Source: Phocoena phocoena
Taxonomy: Eukaryota; Chordata; Mammalia; Artiodactyla; Phocoenidae
Assembly (NCBI RefSeq): GCF_963924675.1
Contig: NW_027077458.1
Location: 124,001 to 188,000 of the forward strand
DNA: 64,000 bases
Direction: 5' to 3'
In this document: piece after piece, positions 1 through 10,746 of the stretch
Layout of the letters: every line of letters begins with the position of its first letter
Position numbering within the stretch: the first letter of the stretch is position 1
Made by a program: the position numbers and the translations under genes
The notes under the pieces: model-generated
Database searches by the model: none
What the model was told of the DNA's origin: nothing
What the model saw: only the letters and a program-made list of their open reading frames with translations

Positions 1-10
1 TCCCCTTGGT

Positions 11-603
11 GATGTGGGCCCTCTGGTGAGAGTCTTATCCTGGCTGGTTTCCTCACCCTTCTGTGAGGTAGGCCCTCTGCGGTGAGGTCACTCCTGCCTG
101 GCTGGCACACATCACCTTGGTGACGTGGGCCCTCAGTTGGGAGTTGGTGTCTGCTGCGAGTCTCCGTCCCTCGGTAATGAGGGCCCTCTTGCGTCAGACC
201 CTAACTCCTGGGCTCCCAAAATTTGCAGATGTGCGACCTGTGGTGCGAGTACACTCCTGTCAGGTTCCCAACCCCATGGGAATTTGGGCCTTCTGCTCTG
301 AGGTCCCAACGGCTGGGGTGCTCACAGTTTCATGATGAGGGCCCTCTGATGTGCGTTCATTCCGGCCTAGATCCCATAGGCTTGCTGCTCCTGGGCGCCT
401 GCTGGGAGGTTCCAACTGCGGGATTCCTCACCTTTTTTATTCTATGGGCCCTCTGTTTTGAGGCTCCTCCTGCCTGCCACAATCCCAGCCCCGTTGTGAT
501 GTGTGTCCTCTTGTGTGAGGCCACGTGTGCTGGGTCCCTCACCTTTCGATGATGTGGCCCCAATGGTGTGAGGACACTCGTGCCTGTTTCCCAGCCCCTT
601 GGT
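11..603. repeat. GC-rich higher-order unit 1
   Basis: The unit is 593 bp and the eleven-subunit register can be read directly from the GGGCCCTC-like motifs. The subunit near 441 carries the landmark phrase ending in TTTTTTATTCTATGGGCC. Confidence 0.85.
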
Positions 604-1195
604 GATGTGGCCCCTCTGGTGAGAGTCTGATCCTGGCTGGGTTCCTTACCGTTCTGTGAGGTGGGCCCTGTGCTCTGAGGTAACTCCTGCCTGGCTTGCT
701 CCCATTGCCTTGGTGACGTCGGCCCTCTGGTGGCAGTTGGATCCTTTTGGAGACTCCTGTCCTCGGTGATGAGGTCCCTCTGGCGTCAGGCTCTAACTGC
801 TGGGCTCCCCAGGTTTTCTGATGTGAGCCCAGTGATGCCAGGACACTCGTGAAATGTTCCCATCCCCATGGCGATATGGGCCTTCTGCTCTGAGGTTCCA
901 ACGACTGGGTTGCTCACAGTTTCCTGATGTTAGCTCTCTGGTGTTAGTTCACTCATTCCTAGATCCCATAGCCTCTGTACTCTGGGCCACCTGCTGGGAA
1001 GTTCCAACTGCTGGGTTCCTCACCTTTTTTATTCTTTGGGCCCTGTGTTGGGAGGCTCCTCCTGCCTGTGTCACTCCCAGCCCCTTGGTGATGTAGGTCC
1101 TCTGGTTTGTGGCCACATGTGCCAGTTTCCTCATCTTTTAGTGATGTGGCCCCACTGGTGTGAGGACACTCGTGCCTGGTTCCCGTCCCCTTGGT
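604..1195. repeat. GC-rich higher-order unit 2
   Basis: The unit is 592 bp. It has the same subunit order as unit 1; the TTTTTTATTCTTTGGGCC landmark is near 1024. Confidence 0.85.
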
Positions 1196-1787
1196 GATAT
1201 GGGCCCTCTGGTGAGAGTCTGATCCTGGTTGGGTTCCTCACACTTCTTTGAGGTGGGCCGTCTGCTGTGAGGTCACTCCTGCCTGGCTGGCACACCCCGC
1301 CTTGGCGACGTGGGCCCTCTTGTGGTAGTTGGAACATGCTGGGAGCCTCCTCCCCCTCAGTGATGAGGGCCCTCTGGCGTCAGGCCCTAACTGCTGGGTA
1401 CCCACATTTTCTGATATGTGCTAAGTGGTGCGAGGACACTCCTGCCATGCTCCCAACACCTTGGGGATGTGGACCTTCTGCTCTGAGGTCCAAATGGCTG
1501 GGTTGCTCGCAGTTTCATGATGTGGACCCTCTGCTGTGAGTTTACTGCGGCCTGAATCGCATAGACTTGGTGCTCTTGGCCGCCTGCTGGGAGGTTCCCA
1601 TTGCTGGATTCCTCAGCTTTTTTATTCTATGGGCCCTGTGTTGTGAGGCTACTCCTGCCTGCCTCATTCCGAGCCCCTTGGAGATGTGGGTCTTCTGGTT
1701 TAGGCCACATGTGCTGGGTTCCTCACCTTTCTATGATGTGGCCACACTGGTGTGAAGACTCTCCTGCCTGGTTCTGATCACCTTGGT
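1196..1787. repeat. GC-rich higher-order unit 3
   Basis: The unit is 592 bp. The opening motif is changed to GATATGGGCC, and the T-rich landmark is near 1618. Confidence 0.85.
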
Positions 1788-2380
1788 GATGTGGGCCCTC
1801 TGGTGAGAGTCTTATCCTGGCTGTCTTCCTCACCCTTCTGTGAGGTAGGCCCTCTGCGGTGAGGTCACTCCTACCTGGCTGTCACACGTCACCTTGGCGA
1901 CGTGGGACCTCAGTTGGGTGTTGGTGCCTGATTGGAGTCTCCTCCCCTTGGTAATGAGGGCCCTCTGGCGTCAGGCCCTAACTCCTGGGTTCCCTAAATT
2001 CTCTGCTGTGTGCCCTGTGGTGCGAGTACACTTCTGACAGGTTCCCAACCCCATGGGAATGTGGGCCTTCTGCTCTGAGATCCCAACGCCTAGGTTGCTC
2101 ACAGGTTCATGATGACGGCCCTCTGGTGTGAGATCACTCCGGCCTGGGTCCCATAGTCTCGCTGCTCCTGGCCGCCTGCTGGGAGGTTCCAACTGCGGGA
2201 TTCTTCACCTCTTTAATTCTATGGTCCCTCTGTTTTGAGGCTCCTCCTGCCTGCCTCAATCCCAGCTCCCTTGTGATGTGTGTCCTCTGGTTTGAGGCCA
2301 CGTGTGCTGGGTCCCTCACTTTTCGGTGATGTGGCCTCACTAGTGTGAGGACACTCCTGCCTGGTTCCCATTCCCTTGGT
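1788..2380. repeat. GC-rich higher-order unit 4
   Basis: The unit is 593 bp. The landmark is altered to CACCTCTTTAATTCTATGG near 2206. Confidence 0.85.
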
Positions 2381-2972
2381 GATGTGGGCCCTCTGGTGAG
2401 AATCTGATCCTCTTTGGTTCTTCACACTTCTGTGAGGTTGACCCTCTGCTCTGAGGTCACTCCTGCCTGGTTGTCACACTCCGCATTGGCGACGTCGCCC
2501 CTCTGGTAGCAGTCGGAGCTGGCTGGGAGCCACCGCCCCTCGGTGATGAGGGCCCTCTGGCATCAGGCACTAATTGCTGGGCTCCCCACATTTTTTCATG
2601 TGTGCCCACTCTTGCGATGACACTCCTGCTTGTTTCCCTTCCCCATGGGGATGTGGGCCTTCTGCTCTGAGGTCACAACGGCTGGGTTGCTTACAGAATC
2701 ACAATGAAGACCCTCCGTTGTGAGTTCATGCTGGCCTGGATCTCATAGCCTTGGTGCTCTGGGCCGCCTGCTAGGAAGATCCAACTGCTGGTTTCCACAC
2801 CTTTTGTATACAATGGGACATGTGTTGTGAGGTTATTCCTGCCTGCCTCACTCCGAAACCCATGGTGATGTGGGTCCTCTGGTTTGAGGCCACATGTGCT
2901 GGGTACCTCAACTTTTGATGATGTGGCCCCACGGGTGTGAGGACACTCCTGCCTGGTTCCCATCACCTTGGT
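2381..2972. repeat. GC-rich higher-order unit 5
   Basis: The unit is 592 bp. It is more diverged, with the landmark reading CACCTTTTGTATACAATGGG near 2798. Confidence 0.8.
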
Positions 2973-3147
2973 GATGTAGGCCCTCTGGGGAGAGTCTGAT
3001 CCTGGCTGGGTTCCCTACCATTCTGTGAGGTGGGCCCTCTGATGTCAGGTCACTCCTGCCTGGCTAGCTCACATCGCCTTGGCGACGTGGGCCCTCTGTT
3101 GGCCACTGGAGCATGCTGGGAGCCTCCTACTCCCGTGAATGATGGCC
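2973..3147. repeat. GC-rich higher-order unit 6, truncated at the satellite junction
   Basis: Only about the first three subunits are present. The text GTGAATGATGGCC corresponds to the GTAATGAGGGCC subunit of unit 1 (about 174-185), where the repeat stops and satellite sequence begins. Confidence 0.8.
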
Positions 3148-3160
3148 CTGGAAAAAATGC
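3138..3160. other. Junction between GC-rich repeat and 1.75-kb satellite
   Basis: GC-rich repeat runs to about 3147 (GATGGCC). From about 3148 the text CTGGAAAAAATGCATATGCC matches the right arm of the satellite palindrome (CAGGAAAAAACGCATACGCC in the array). The array therefore starts at, or within a few bases of, the centre of the 72-bp palindrome. The 5507 end of this monomer is one period (1746) plus the 683-bp L1 insertion from here, which confirms the register. Confidence 0.85.
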
Positions 3161-3499
3161 ATATGCCCTTTTTGGCCAAGTGCTTCATTGACGAGGTTCT
3201 GCCACTTCTCTTATGCTTTCAGAGCAATTCACGTCTACCTCCTGAAATCGGATTCCAGCAATTCTGCCCCACTTTCAAGTCCTCTTCGCAGCCTTAATTC
3301 AATATATTTTTGTACGATTTCTGTCATTTATAAGTCTGCAGGTATGTGAATGACAGTGCCCCTGAGCTCCTTTCCTCAACTCGCTTTCTTGTGAGCTGGC
3401 CACAAAACCGCAGGATTGCTTCAGGCCCTAATCTTGTTCCAGCATGGCATGCTGAGCCTTTGGTTAATTCCTTTTCCTGTTGGGAAATGAGTGTTAAAA
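3148..3499 (+). repeat. Satellite monomer M0, part left of the L1 insertion
   Basis: This is the edge monomer, starting in the palindrome right arm and running into the unrecognised half of the satellite. It is visibly more diverged than inner monomers (for example GACGAGGTTCTGCCACTTCT and GTCTGCAGGTATGTGAATGA). It stops at the L1 target site. Confidence 0.9.
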
Positions 3500-3510
3500 T
3501 TGCCCGTGCA
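3500..3510 (+). repeat. L1 target-site duplication, left copy
   Basis: TTGCCCGTGCA here is repeated exactly at 4183-4193. Uninterrupted monomers carry it once, in the context ACATTTGCCCGTGCAGACAC. Confidence 0.9.
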
Positions 3511-3512
3511 TA

Positions 3513-3776
3513 CTGGGCATATACCCTGAGAAAACCAAAATTCAAAAAGAGTCATGTACCAAAATGTTCATTGCAGCTCTATTTACAATAGCCCGGAGAT
3601 GGAAAGAACCTAAGCGCCCATCATCGGACGAATGGATAAAGAAGATGTGGCACATATACACAATGGAATATTACTCAGCCTTAAAAAGAAATGAAACTGA
3701 GTTATTTGTAATGAGATGGATAAACCTAGAGTCTGTCATACAGAGTGAAGTAAGTCAGAAAGAAAAAGACAAATAG
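3513..3776 (+). pseudogene. C-terminal fragment of LINE-1 ORF2
   Basis: An open frame of 87 codons ends at TAG 3774-3776. The residues WIKKMWHIYTMEYYSALK and MFIAALFTIAR are hallmark strings of the mammalian L1 ORF2 C-terminus, downstream of the reverse transcriptase and the cysteine-rich region. No catalytic domain is included, so the piece has no activity. There is no internal stop up to the TAG, which fits a fairly recent insertion, although the fragment is short. The same WIKK region appears, degraded and on the minus strand, in every satellite monomer. Confidence 0.9.
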
Positions 3777-4159
3777 CGTATGCTAACACATATATATGGA
3801 ATTTAAAGGAAAAAAATGTCATGAAGAACCTAGGGATAAGACAGGAATAGAGGCGCAGACCTACTGGAGAACGGAATTGAGGATATGGGGAGGGGGAATG
3901 GTGAGTTTTGACAGGGCGAGAGAGAGTCATGGACATATACACACTAACAAATGTAGTAAGGTAGATAGCAAGGGGGAAGCAGCCGCAAGGCACAGGGATA
4001 TTAGCTCGGGGCATTGGGACAGCCTGGAGGGGTGGAAGGGGGAGAGAGGGAGGGAGGGAGACACAAGAGGGAAGACACAGGGAGCATATGTATATGCATA
4101 GCTGATTCACTTTGTTATAAAGCAAAAACTAACACACCATTGTAAAGCAATTATACCCC

Positions 4160-4179
4160 AATAAAGATGTTAAAAAAAA
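4160..4179 (+). terminator. L1 polyadenylation signal and A-tail
   Basis: AATAAA at 4160-4165 is followed by GATGTT and eight A residues (4172-4179), the standard end of an L1 transcript copied into the genome. Confidence 0.85.
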
Positions 4180-4182
4180 TAT

Positions 4183-4193
4183 TTGCCCGTGCA
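4183..4193 (+). repeat. L1 target-site duplication, right copy
   Basis: This is an exact second copy of TTGCCCGTGCA (3500-3510), immediately after the A-tail. Satellite sequence (ACACCTACAG) resumes after it. Confidence 0.9.
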
Positions 4194-5507
4194 CACACCT
4201 ACAGATAGTCTCCCATTGGTTCTCCGTGTTCCTGTTCATCTTGCGCAGAAATTGCAAACAGTGCCAAACAGGAGGTTAAAGGCACTGACTCTCCAAATGG
4301 GGAGAGTGTAAGAAAAGGGTCTGGAATGGTGAACCTGAGTACCAGGGGACGAAAACAGACATGCATGTAAAAAGGTTTCCCAGTCACACGGTGGAGCATA
4401 CTCTGGGTTTCCCATGCAAATTTTAGCAGAAGGAAGAATCCCTTGAACCTGGAGAGTTGGGAACCATGGAATGGGTACCAGGCAGTATGACATCAAAGGG
4501 TCTGCATTTGCTCACTGAACCTCACCAATGCTATCAGCCCAAAGGGTCCAGCCTTATCTCTCACCCAGCTCTGGGTGTAGATGTGGTAAACCAGGTTGCA
4601 TCACATGCCCTGTGTGAGTTATTTAAGAATTGCTCTCTATTTCACTGTCATTGTGTTTTGTTTTTGAAATTTTTTTTTGACACTGGGATTTATCGGATTT
4701 TCACTGCTGCGTTAATGCCGCTGTACACACTCTTGATTCTCTTACGGAGACATAAATATCCACGGGGTTTAAGATTCTTCCTAGTCAGGTATATTCCTAG
4801 GCATTGAATATGTGGTGTTGAGTCCATTTCGTTGAGCAAGGAGTAGGTCTTGTCTATTACATATTTGGCTTATGGAACGGTATCTGTGCTAATTTCAGTC
4901 TCTGGTTTTATGCAGCACTCCAACGCACCTTTCTCCATAAGAAAGCACAAGTTGGTTTTCTAAATTTGAGACTGTTCTGTTTTGTAATTCAGTTCATGTG
5001 TAGTCAAGTTTACATACTGTGTATTAGTGATATTTTATGATGTTTATTTTTATGTGTGACTTATTTCACGTAGAATCACCATACCTGAATCCACTCATTA
5101 TGCTGCTACGGGCCTGATGACACAGATTTCATTGCTGAGTGATATTCCATTGTACGTACGTACCACAACTTCTTTATCCATTGTTTGCTCTCTGAGATAT
5201 TTACCTGGTACTGTAAACGAGGTTCTTGTGAACAGAGAGGTCCCAAACTTTGAGGTGGCTGGGTGTTTTTGATTTTAATTTCCCTAAGCTGTAGGACCAT
5301 AAGTGGAAGTGCCATAGGCTGTGTTGCTTTGTTTCTTACGTGTTTCCGGAAACACATAACACTTCTCCAGAATGGCTGTCGGTAATTTACATCATATGCA
5401 TCAGCATAATAAGGATCCCTGTTTTCCATTGCCTGTCCTCCGTTTTTGGATTTTACAATTTTTTTAAATGGCCCTTTTGCCCTGGGGGGCACTGAGACTT
5501 CATTGTA
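4194..5507 (+). repeat. Satellite monomer M0, part right of the L1 insertion
   Basis: It continues the unrecognised half of the monomer to about 4660, then the antisense L1 fossil to 5507. Many positions differ from inner monomers, and in the ORF2 fossil it keeps states closer to real L1 (GATATTCCATTGTACGTACG with TACCACAACT at 5141-5170, where inner copies have TTGCATTG and GTGCCAC). It matches neither haplotype A nor B cleanly. Confidence 0.92.
5106..5492 (-). pseudogene. Antisense L1 ORF2 fossil, edge copy (most L1-like)
   Basis: A 128-codon open frame on the minus strand contains WIKKLWYVRTMEYHSAMK near its C-terminus and RQPFWRSVMCFRK about 66 residues upstream. Both correspond, at the correct spacing, to conserved strings of the L1 ORF2 C-terminal region. 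Inner monomers read WHVRAMQYHSAMK, so this edge copy is nearer the ancestor (TMEYHSA against the L1 string TMEYYSA at 3513-3776). It has no credible function; it is an ancient L1 piece that became part of the satellite. Confidence 0.8.
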
Positions 5508-7253
5508 GTGCAGGTTTATTTACAAGCTTGCTTGGTTGGCCAAAAAGTGCGTATGCGTTTTTTCCTGAATACATTTAGGGAAAAAAGCATCCACACTTTT
5601 TGGACAAGTGCATCATTGTCGACGTTCTGCCTCTTTTCCTATGCATTCAGGGCAATTCCAGTCTACCCCCTGCAATCGTTTTCCTGAAATTCTGCCCCGC
5701 TTTCAAGTCCCCTTCGCAGGCTTACTTCAATATACTTTTGGAAGATAGCTGTCATTTATAACTCTGCAGGTTTGTGAATTACAGTGCCCCTGAGGTCCTT
5801 TCTTCAATTCGCTTTCTTGTGAGCTGGGCACAAAACCGCAGGATTGCTTCAGGCACTAATCTGTTTCCAGCAGGGCACGCTGAGCCTTTGGTAAATTCCT
5901 CTTCCTGGTGGGCAATGAGCGTTACATTTGCCCGTGCAGACACCTACAGCTAGTCTCTCATTGGTTCTGCCTATTCCTGTTCATCTTGCACAGAAATTGC
6001 AAGCTGTGCCAAAGAGGAGGTTAAAGGCACTGACTCTCCAAGCGGGGAGAGTGTTAGTAAAGCGTCTGGAATGGTGAACCCGAGGACCAGGATACGAAAA
6101 CTGAGATGCATTTTAAATCGTTTCGCAATCACACGGTGGACGATACTCTGGGTTTCCCATGCATGTTTTAGCTGGAGGAAGAATCCCTTGAACCTGGAGT
6201 GTTGGGACCCAAGGAATGGGTACCATGCAGTTTGACTTCAAAGGGTCTGCATTTACTCACCGGAACTCACGAATGCTATCAGCCTGAAGTGTCCAGCCTT
6301 ATGTCTCAACCAGCTCTGGGTGTAGATGTGGTCAATCCCGGTTGCATCACATGCCCTGAGTGAATTATTTAAGAATTGCTCTCTATTTCACTGTCTTTGT
6401 GTTTTGTTTTTGAAATTTATTTTGATAATGGGATTTATCGGATTTTCAGTGCTGCGTTTATGCCGCTGTACACACGCTTGATTCTCTTACGGAGACATAT
6501 AAATCCATGCGTTTTAAGATTCTTCCTAGTCAGATATATTACTAGGCGTTGAATATGTGGTGTTGAGTCCATTTCGTTGAGCAAGGAGTAGGTCTTGTCT
6601 ATTACATATTTGGCTTATGGAATGTTATCTGTGCTAATTTCAGTCTCTGGTTTTATGCAGCACCCCAAGGCACCTTTCCCCATAAGCAAGCACTAGTTGG
6701 TTTTCTAAATTTGCGACCCTGTTCTGTTTTGTAATTCAGTTCATGTGTAGTCAAGTTTACATTCCGTGTATTAGTGATATCTTATGATGTTTCTTTTTCT
6801 GTGTGACGTAGTTCACGTAGAATCACCGTACCTGCCTCCACTCACTATGCCGCTACGGGCCTGATGACACAGATTTCATTGCTGAGTGATATTGCATTGT
6901 ACGTACGTGCCACAACTTCTTTATCCATTTTTTGCTTTCTGGGATATTTACGTGATACTGTAGACGAGCTTCTTGTGAACACAGCCGTCCCAAATATTGG
7001 GGTGGCTGTCTGTTTTTGATTTTAATTTCCGTAAGCTATAGGACCATAAGTGGAAGTGCCATAGGCTGTGTTGCTTTGTTACTTACGTGTTTCAGGAAAC
7101 ACCATACACTTCTCCAGGGTGGCTGCTGGCAATTTACATCCTGCCAATCAGCATAACAATGCTACCTGGTCTCCATATCCTGTCCTACCTTTCTGGATTT
7201 TACACTTTTTTCAGATGGCCCTTTTGCCCAGGGGGCAGTGAGACTTCATTGTA
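5508..7253 (+). repeat. Satellite monomer M1 (1746 bp, haplotype B)
   Basis: First monomer without an insertion. Its palindrome (5536-5607) is heavily decayed, with several mismatches per arm. The L1-derived part reads CGTGATACTG and CAAATATTGG (class B) and shares rare variants such as AACAATGCTACCTGGTC with M2. Confidence 0.95.
5536..5607. repeat. Decayed palindrome of M1
   Basis: This aligns with the 72-bp palindrome, but the arms carry GTGCG, TACATTTAGGG, GCATCCACAC and GGACAAG. This is the worst-preserved complete palindrome in the window and it sits next to the array edge. Confidence 0.8.
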
Positions 7254-8999
7254 GTGCAGATTTCCTTTACAGGCTTGCTTGGTTGGCCAAAAAGGGCGTA
7301 TGCATTTTATCCTGAATATATTCAGGAAAAAACGCATACGCCCTTTTAGGCCAAGTGCATCATTGTCGACGTTCTGCCTCTTTTCCTATGCTATCAGGGC
7401 AATTCCAGTCTAGTCCCTGCAATCGTTTTCCTGAAATTCTGCCCCGCTTTCCAGTCCCCTTCGCAGGCTTACTTCAATATATTTTTGGAGGATAGCTGTC
7501 ATTTATAACTCTGCAGGTTTGTGAATTACAGTGCCCCTGAGCTCCTTTCTTCAACTCGCTTTCTTGTGAGCTGGGCACAAAACCGCAGGATTGCTTCAGG
7601 CCCTAATCTTTTTCCGGCAGGGCACGCTGAGCCTTTGGTTAATTCCTCTTCCTGGTGGGAAATGAGCATTACATTTGCCCGTGCAGACACCTATAGCTAG
7701 TCTGTCATTGGTTCTCCCTATTCCTGTTCATCTTGCAGAGAAATTGCAAGCTGTGCCAAAGAGGAGGTTAAAGGCACTGACTCTCCAAGCGGGGAGAGTG
7801 TTAGTAAAGCATCTGGAATGGTGAAACCGAGGACCAGGATACGAAAACTGAGATGCATTTTAAATCGTTTCCCAATCACACGGTGGACGATACTCTGGGT
7901 TTCCGATGCATGTTTTAACTGGAGGAAGAATCCCTTGAACCTGGAGAGTTGGGACCCATGGAAAGAGTACCATGCAGTATGACTTCAAAGGGTTTGCATT
8001 TGCTCACCGAAACTCACCAATGCTATCAGCCTGAAGTGTCCAGCCTTATGTCTCAACCAACTCTGTGTGTAGATGTGTTAAATCCCGGTTGCATCACATG
8101 CCCTGAGTGAATTATTTAAGAATTGCTCTCTATTTCACTGTCTTTGTGTTTTGTTTTTGAAATTTATTTTGATAATGGGATTTATCGGATTTTCACTGCT
8201 GCGTTTATGCCGCTGTCAAACGCTTGATTCTCTTACGGAGACATATAAATCCATGGGTATTAAGATTCTTCCTAGTCAGGTATATTCCTAGGCGTTGAAT
8301 ATGTGGTGTTGAGTCCGTTTCGTTGAGCAAGGAGTAGGTCTTGTCTATTACATATTTGGCTTATGGAAAGTTATCTGTGCTAATTTCAGTCTTTGGTTTT
8401 ATGCAGCACCCCAAGGCACCTTTCCCCATAAGCAAGCACTAGTTGGTTTTCTAAATTTGAGACCCTGTTCTGTTTTGTAATTCAGTTCATGTGTAGTCAA
8501 GTTTACATTCCGTGTATTAGTGATATCTTATGATGTTTCTTTTTCTGTGTGACGTAGTTCACGTAGAATCACCGTACCTGCATCCACTCACTATGCCGCT
8601 ACGGGCCTGATGACACAGATTTCATTGCTGAGTGATATTGCATTGTACGTACGTGCCACAACTTCTTTATCCATTTTTTGCTTTCTGGGATATTTACGTG
8701 ATACTGTAGACGAGCTTCTTGTGAACACAGCCGTCCCAAATATTGGGGTGGCTGTCTGTTTTTGATTTTAATTTCCGTAAGCTATAGGACCATAAGTGGA
8801 AGTGCCATAGGCTGTGTTGCTTTGTTACTTACGTGTTTCAGGAAACACCATACACTTCTCCAGGGTGGCTGCTGGCAATTTACATCCTGCCAATCAGCAT
8901 AACAATGCTACCTGGTCTCCATATCCTGTCCTACCTTTCTGGATTTTACACTTTTTTCAGATGGCCCTTTTGCCCAGGGGGCAGTGAGACTTCATTGTA
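7254..8999 (+). repeat. Satellite monomer M2 (1746 bp, haplotype B)
   Basis: The palindrome at 7283-7354 has GCATTTTATCC in the left arm and CCTTTTAGGCC in the right, breaking the pairing at three positions. The same changes occur in M3, showing that the two were copied from each other. Confidence 0.95.
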
Positions 9000-10746
9000 G
9001 TGCAGATTTCCTTTACAGGCTTGCTTGGTTGGCCAAAAAGGGCGTATGCATTTTATCCTGAATATATTCAGGAAAAAACGCATACGCCCTTTTAGGCCAA
9101 GTGCATCATTGTCGACGTTCTGCCTCTTTTCCTATGCTATCAGGGCAATTCCAGTCTAGTCCCTGCAATCGTTTTCCTGAAATTCTGCCCCGCTTTCCAG
9201 TCCCCTTCGCAGGCTTACTTCAATATATATTTGGAGGATAGCTGTCATTTATAACTCTGCAGGTTTGTGAATTACAGTGCCCCTGAGCTCCTTTCTTCAA
9301 CTCGTTTTCTTGTGAGCTGGGCACAAAACCGCAGGATTGCTTCAGGCCCTAATCTGTTTTCAGCAGGGCACGCTGAGCCTTTGTTTATTTCCTCTTCCTG
9401 GTCGGCAATGAGCGTTACATTTTCCCGTGCAGACACCTACAGCTAGTCTCTCATTGGTTCTCCCTATTCCTGTTCATCTTGCACAGAAATTGCAAGCTGT
9501 GCCAAAGAGGAGTTTAAAGGCACTGACTCTCCAAGCGGGGAGAGTGTTAGTAAAGCATCTGGAATGGTGAACCCGAGGACCAGGATACGAAAACTGAGAT
9601 CCATTTTAAATCGTTTCCCAATCACACGGTGGACGATACTCTGGGTTTCCCATGCATGTTTTAGCTGGAGGAAGAATCCCTTGAACCTGGAGAGTTGGGA
9701 CCCATGGAATGGGTACCATGCAGTATGACTTCAAAGGGTCTGCATTTGCTCACCGAAACTCACCAATGCTATCAGCCTGAAGTGTCCAGCCTTATGTCTC
9801 AACCAGATGTGGGTGTAGATGTGGTCAATCCCGGTTGCATCACATGCCCTGAGTGAATTGTTTAAGAATTGCTCTCTATTTCACTGTCTTTGTGTTTTGT
9901 TTTCGAAATTTATTTTGATAATGGGATTTATCGGATTTTCACTGCTGCGTTTCGGCCGCTGTACACACGCTTGATTCTCTTACGGAGACATATATATCCA
10001 TGGGTTTTAAGATTCTTCCTAGTCAGGTATATTCCTAGGCGTTGAATATGTGGTGTTGAGTCCATTTCGTTGAGCAAGGAGTAGGTCTTGTCTATTACAT
10101 ATTTGGCTTATGGAATGTTATCTGTGCTAATTTCAGTCTCTGGTTTTATGCAGCACCCCAAGTCACCTTTCCCCATAAGCAAGTACTAGTTGGTTTTCTA
10201 AATTTGAGACCCTGTTCTGTTTTGTAATTCAGTTCATGTGTAGTCAAGTTTACATTCCGTGTATTAGTGATATCTTATGATGTTTCTTTCTCTGTGTGAC
10301 GTAGTTCACGTAGAATCACCGTACCTGCATCCACTCACTATGCCGCTACGGGCCTGAAGACACAGATTTCATTGCTGAGTGATATTGCATTGCACGTACG
10401 TGCCACAACTTCTTTATCCATTTTTTGCTTTCTGGGATATTTACCTGGTACTGTAGACGAGCTTCTTGGGAACACAGCCGTCCCAAACTTTGGGGTGGCT
10501 CTCTGTTTTTGATTTTAAGTTCCCTAAAGAATAGGACAATAAGTGCTATTGCCATAGGCTGTGTTGCTTTATTTCTTATGTGTTTCAGGAAACACCATAC
10601 ACTTCTCCAGGGTGCCTGTTGGCAATTTACATCGTGCCAATCAGCGTAACAAGGCTCCCTGTTCTCCATATCCTGTCCAACCTTTCTAGATTTTACACTT
10701 TTTTCAGATGGCCCTTCCGCCCGGGGGGCAGTGAGACTTCATTGTA
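9000..10746 (+). repeat. Satellite monomer M3 (1747 bp, haplotype A)
   Basis: The first part resembles M2, including its palindrome variants. The later L1-derived part is class A (CTTCTTGGGAAC, CAAACTTTGG), with the ORF2 fossil open on the minus strand at 10346-10669. The monomer therefore joins two haplotypes. Confidence 0.95.

Larger units (their letters stand above)
1..3147. repeat. GC-rich two-level tandem repeat (54-bp subunits, 593-bp higher-order unit)
   Basis: A motif close to GGGCCCTC recurs at 16, 71, 127, 181, 233 (diverged), 286, 339, 393 (diverged), 446, 503 and 556, then again at 609, so the spacing is 52-57 bp and eleven subunits fill one 593-bp unit. The phrase TGATGTGGGCCCTCTGGTGA, or a close variant, that opens each higher-order unit returns at 11, 604, 1196, 1788, 2381 and 2973. 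Subunits within a unit differ strongly, while the same subunit in successive units is similar, which is the signature of a higher-order repeat. Open frames here (for example 223-552 and 539-901) are low-complexity translations on both strands and are not credible genes. I do not recognise the family; it may be a cetacean GC-rich minisatellite or subtelomeric or pericentromeric repeat. Confidence 0.9.
3511..4182 (+). mobile_element. 5'-truncated LINE-1 insertion (ORF2 3' end, 3' UTR, poly-A)
   Basis: The insert starts inside the C-terminal coding part of L1 ORF2 and continues through a 3' UTR of the type common in cetartiodactyl genomes. It has a G-rich tract at 4026-4062, the phrase AGCTGATTCACTTTGTTATA near 4100, AATAAA at 4160 and an eight-A tail at 4172-4179. 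It is flanked by an exact 11-bp duplication of satellite sequence, so it arrived by target-primed reverse transcription into an existing monomer. It is dead on arrival: no 5' UTR, ORF1, endonuclease or reverse transcriptase is present. It is in the opposite orientation to the ancient L1 fossil built into each satellite monomer. Confidence 0.95.

Noticed and set aside
223..901. Open frames of 109 and 120 codons in the GC-rich repeat
   Set aside because: They exist on both strands over the same tandem repeat, have no recognisable domain and no conserved frame between higher-order units.
3796..4101. A 101-codon open frame inside the L1 insertion
   Set aside because: It lies in the L1 3' UTR, out of frame with ORF2, and ends in low-complexity G/A-rich sequence.
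10425..10649. A 74-codon plus-strand open frame recurring in class A monomers
   Set aside because: It is the antisense shadow of the L1 ORF2 fossil; no independent support.
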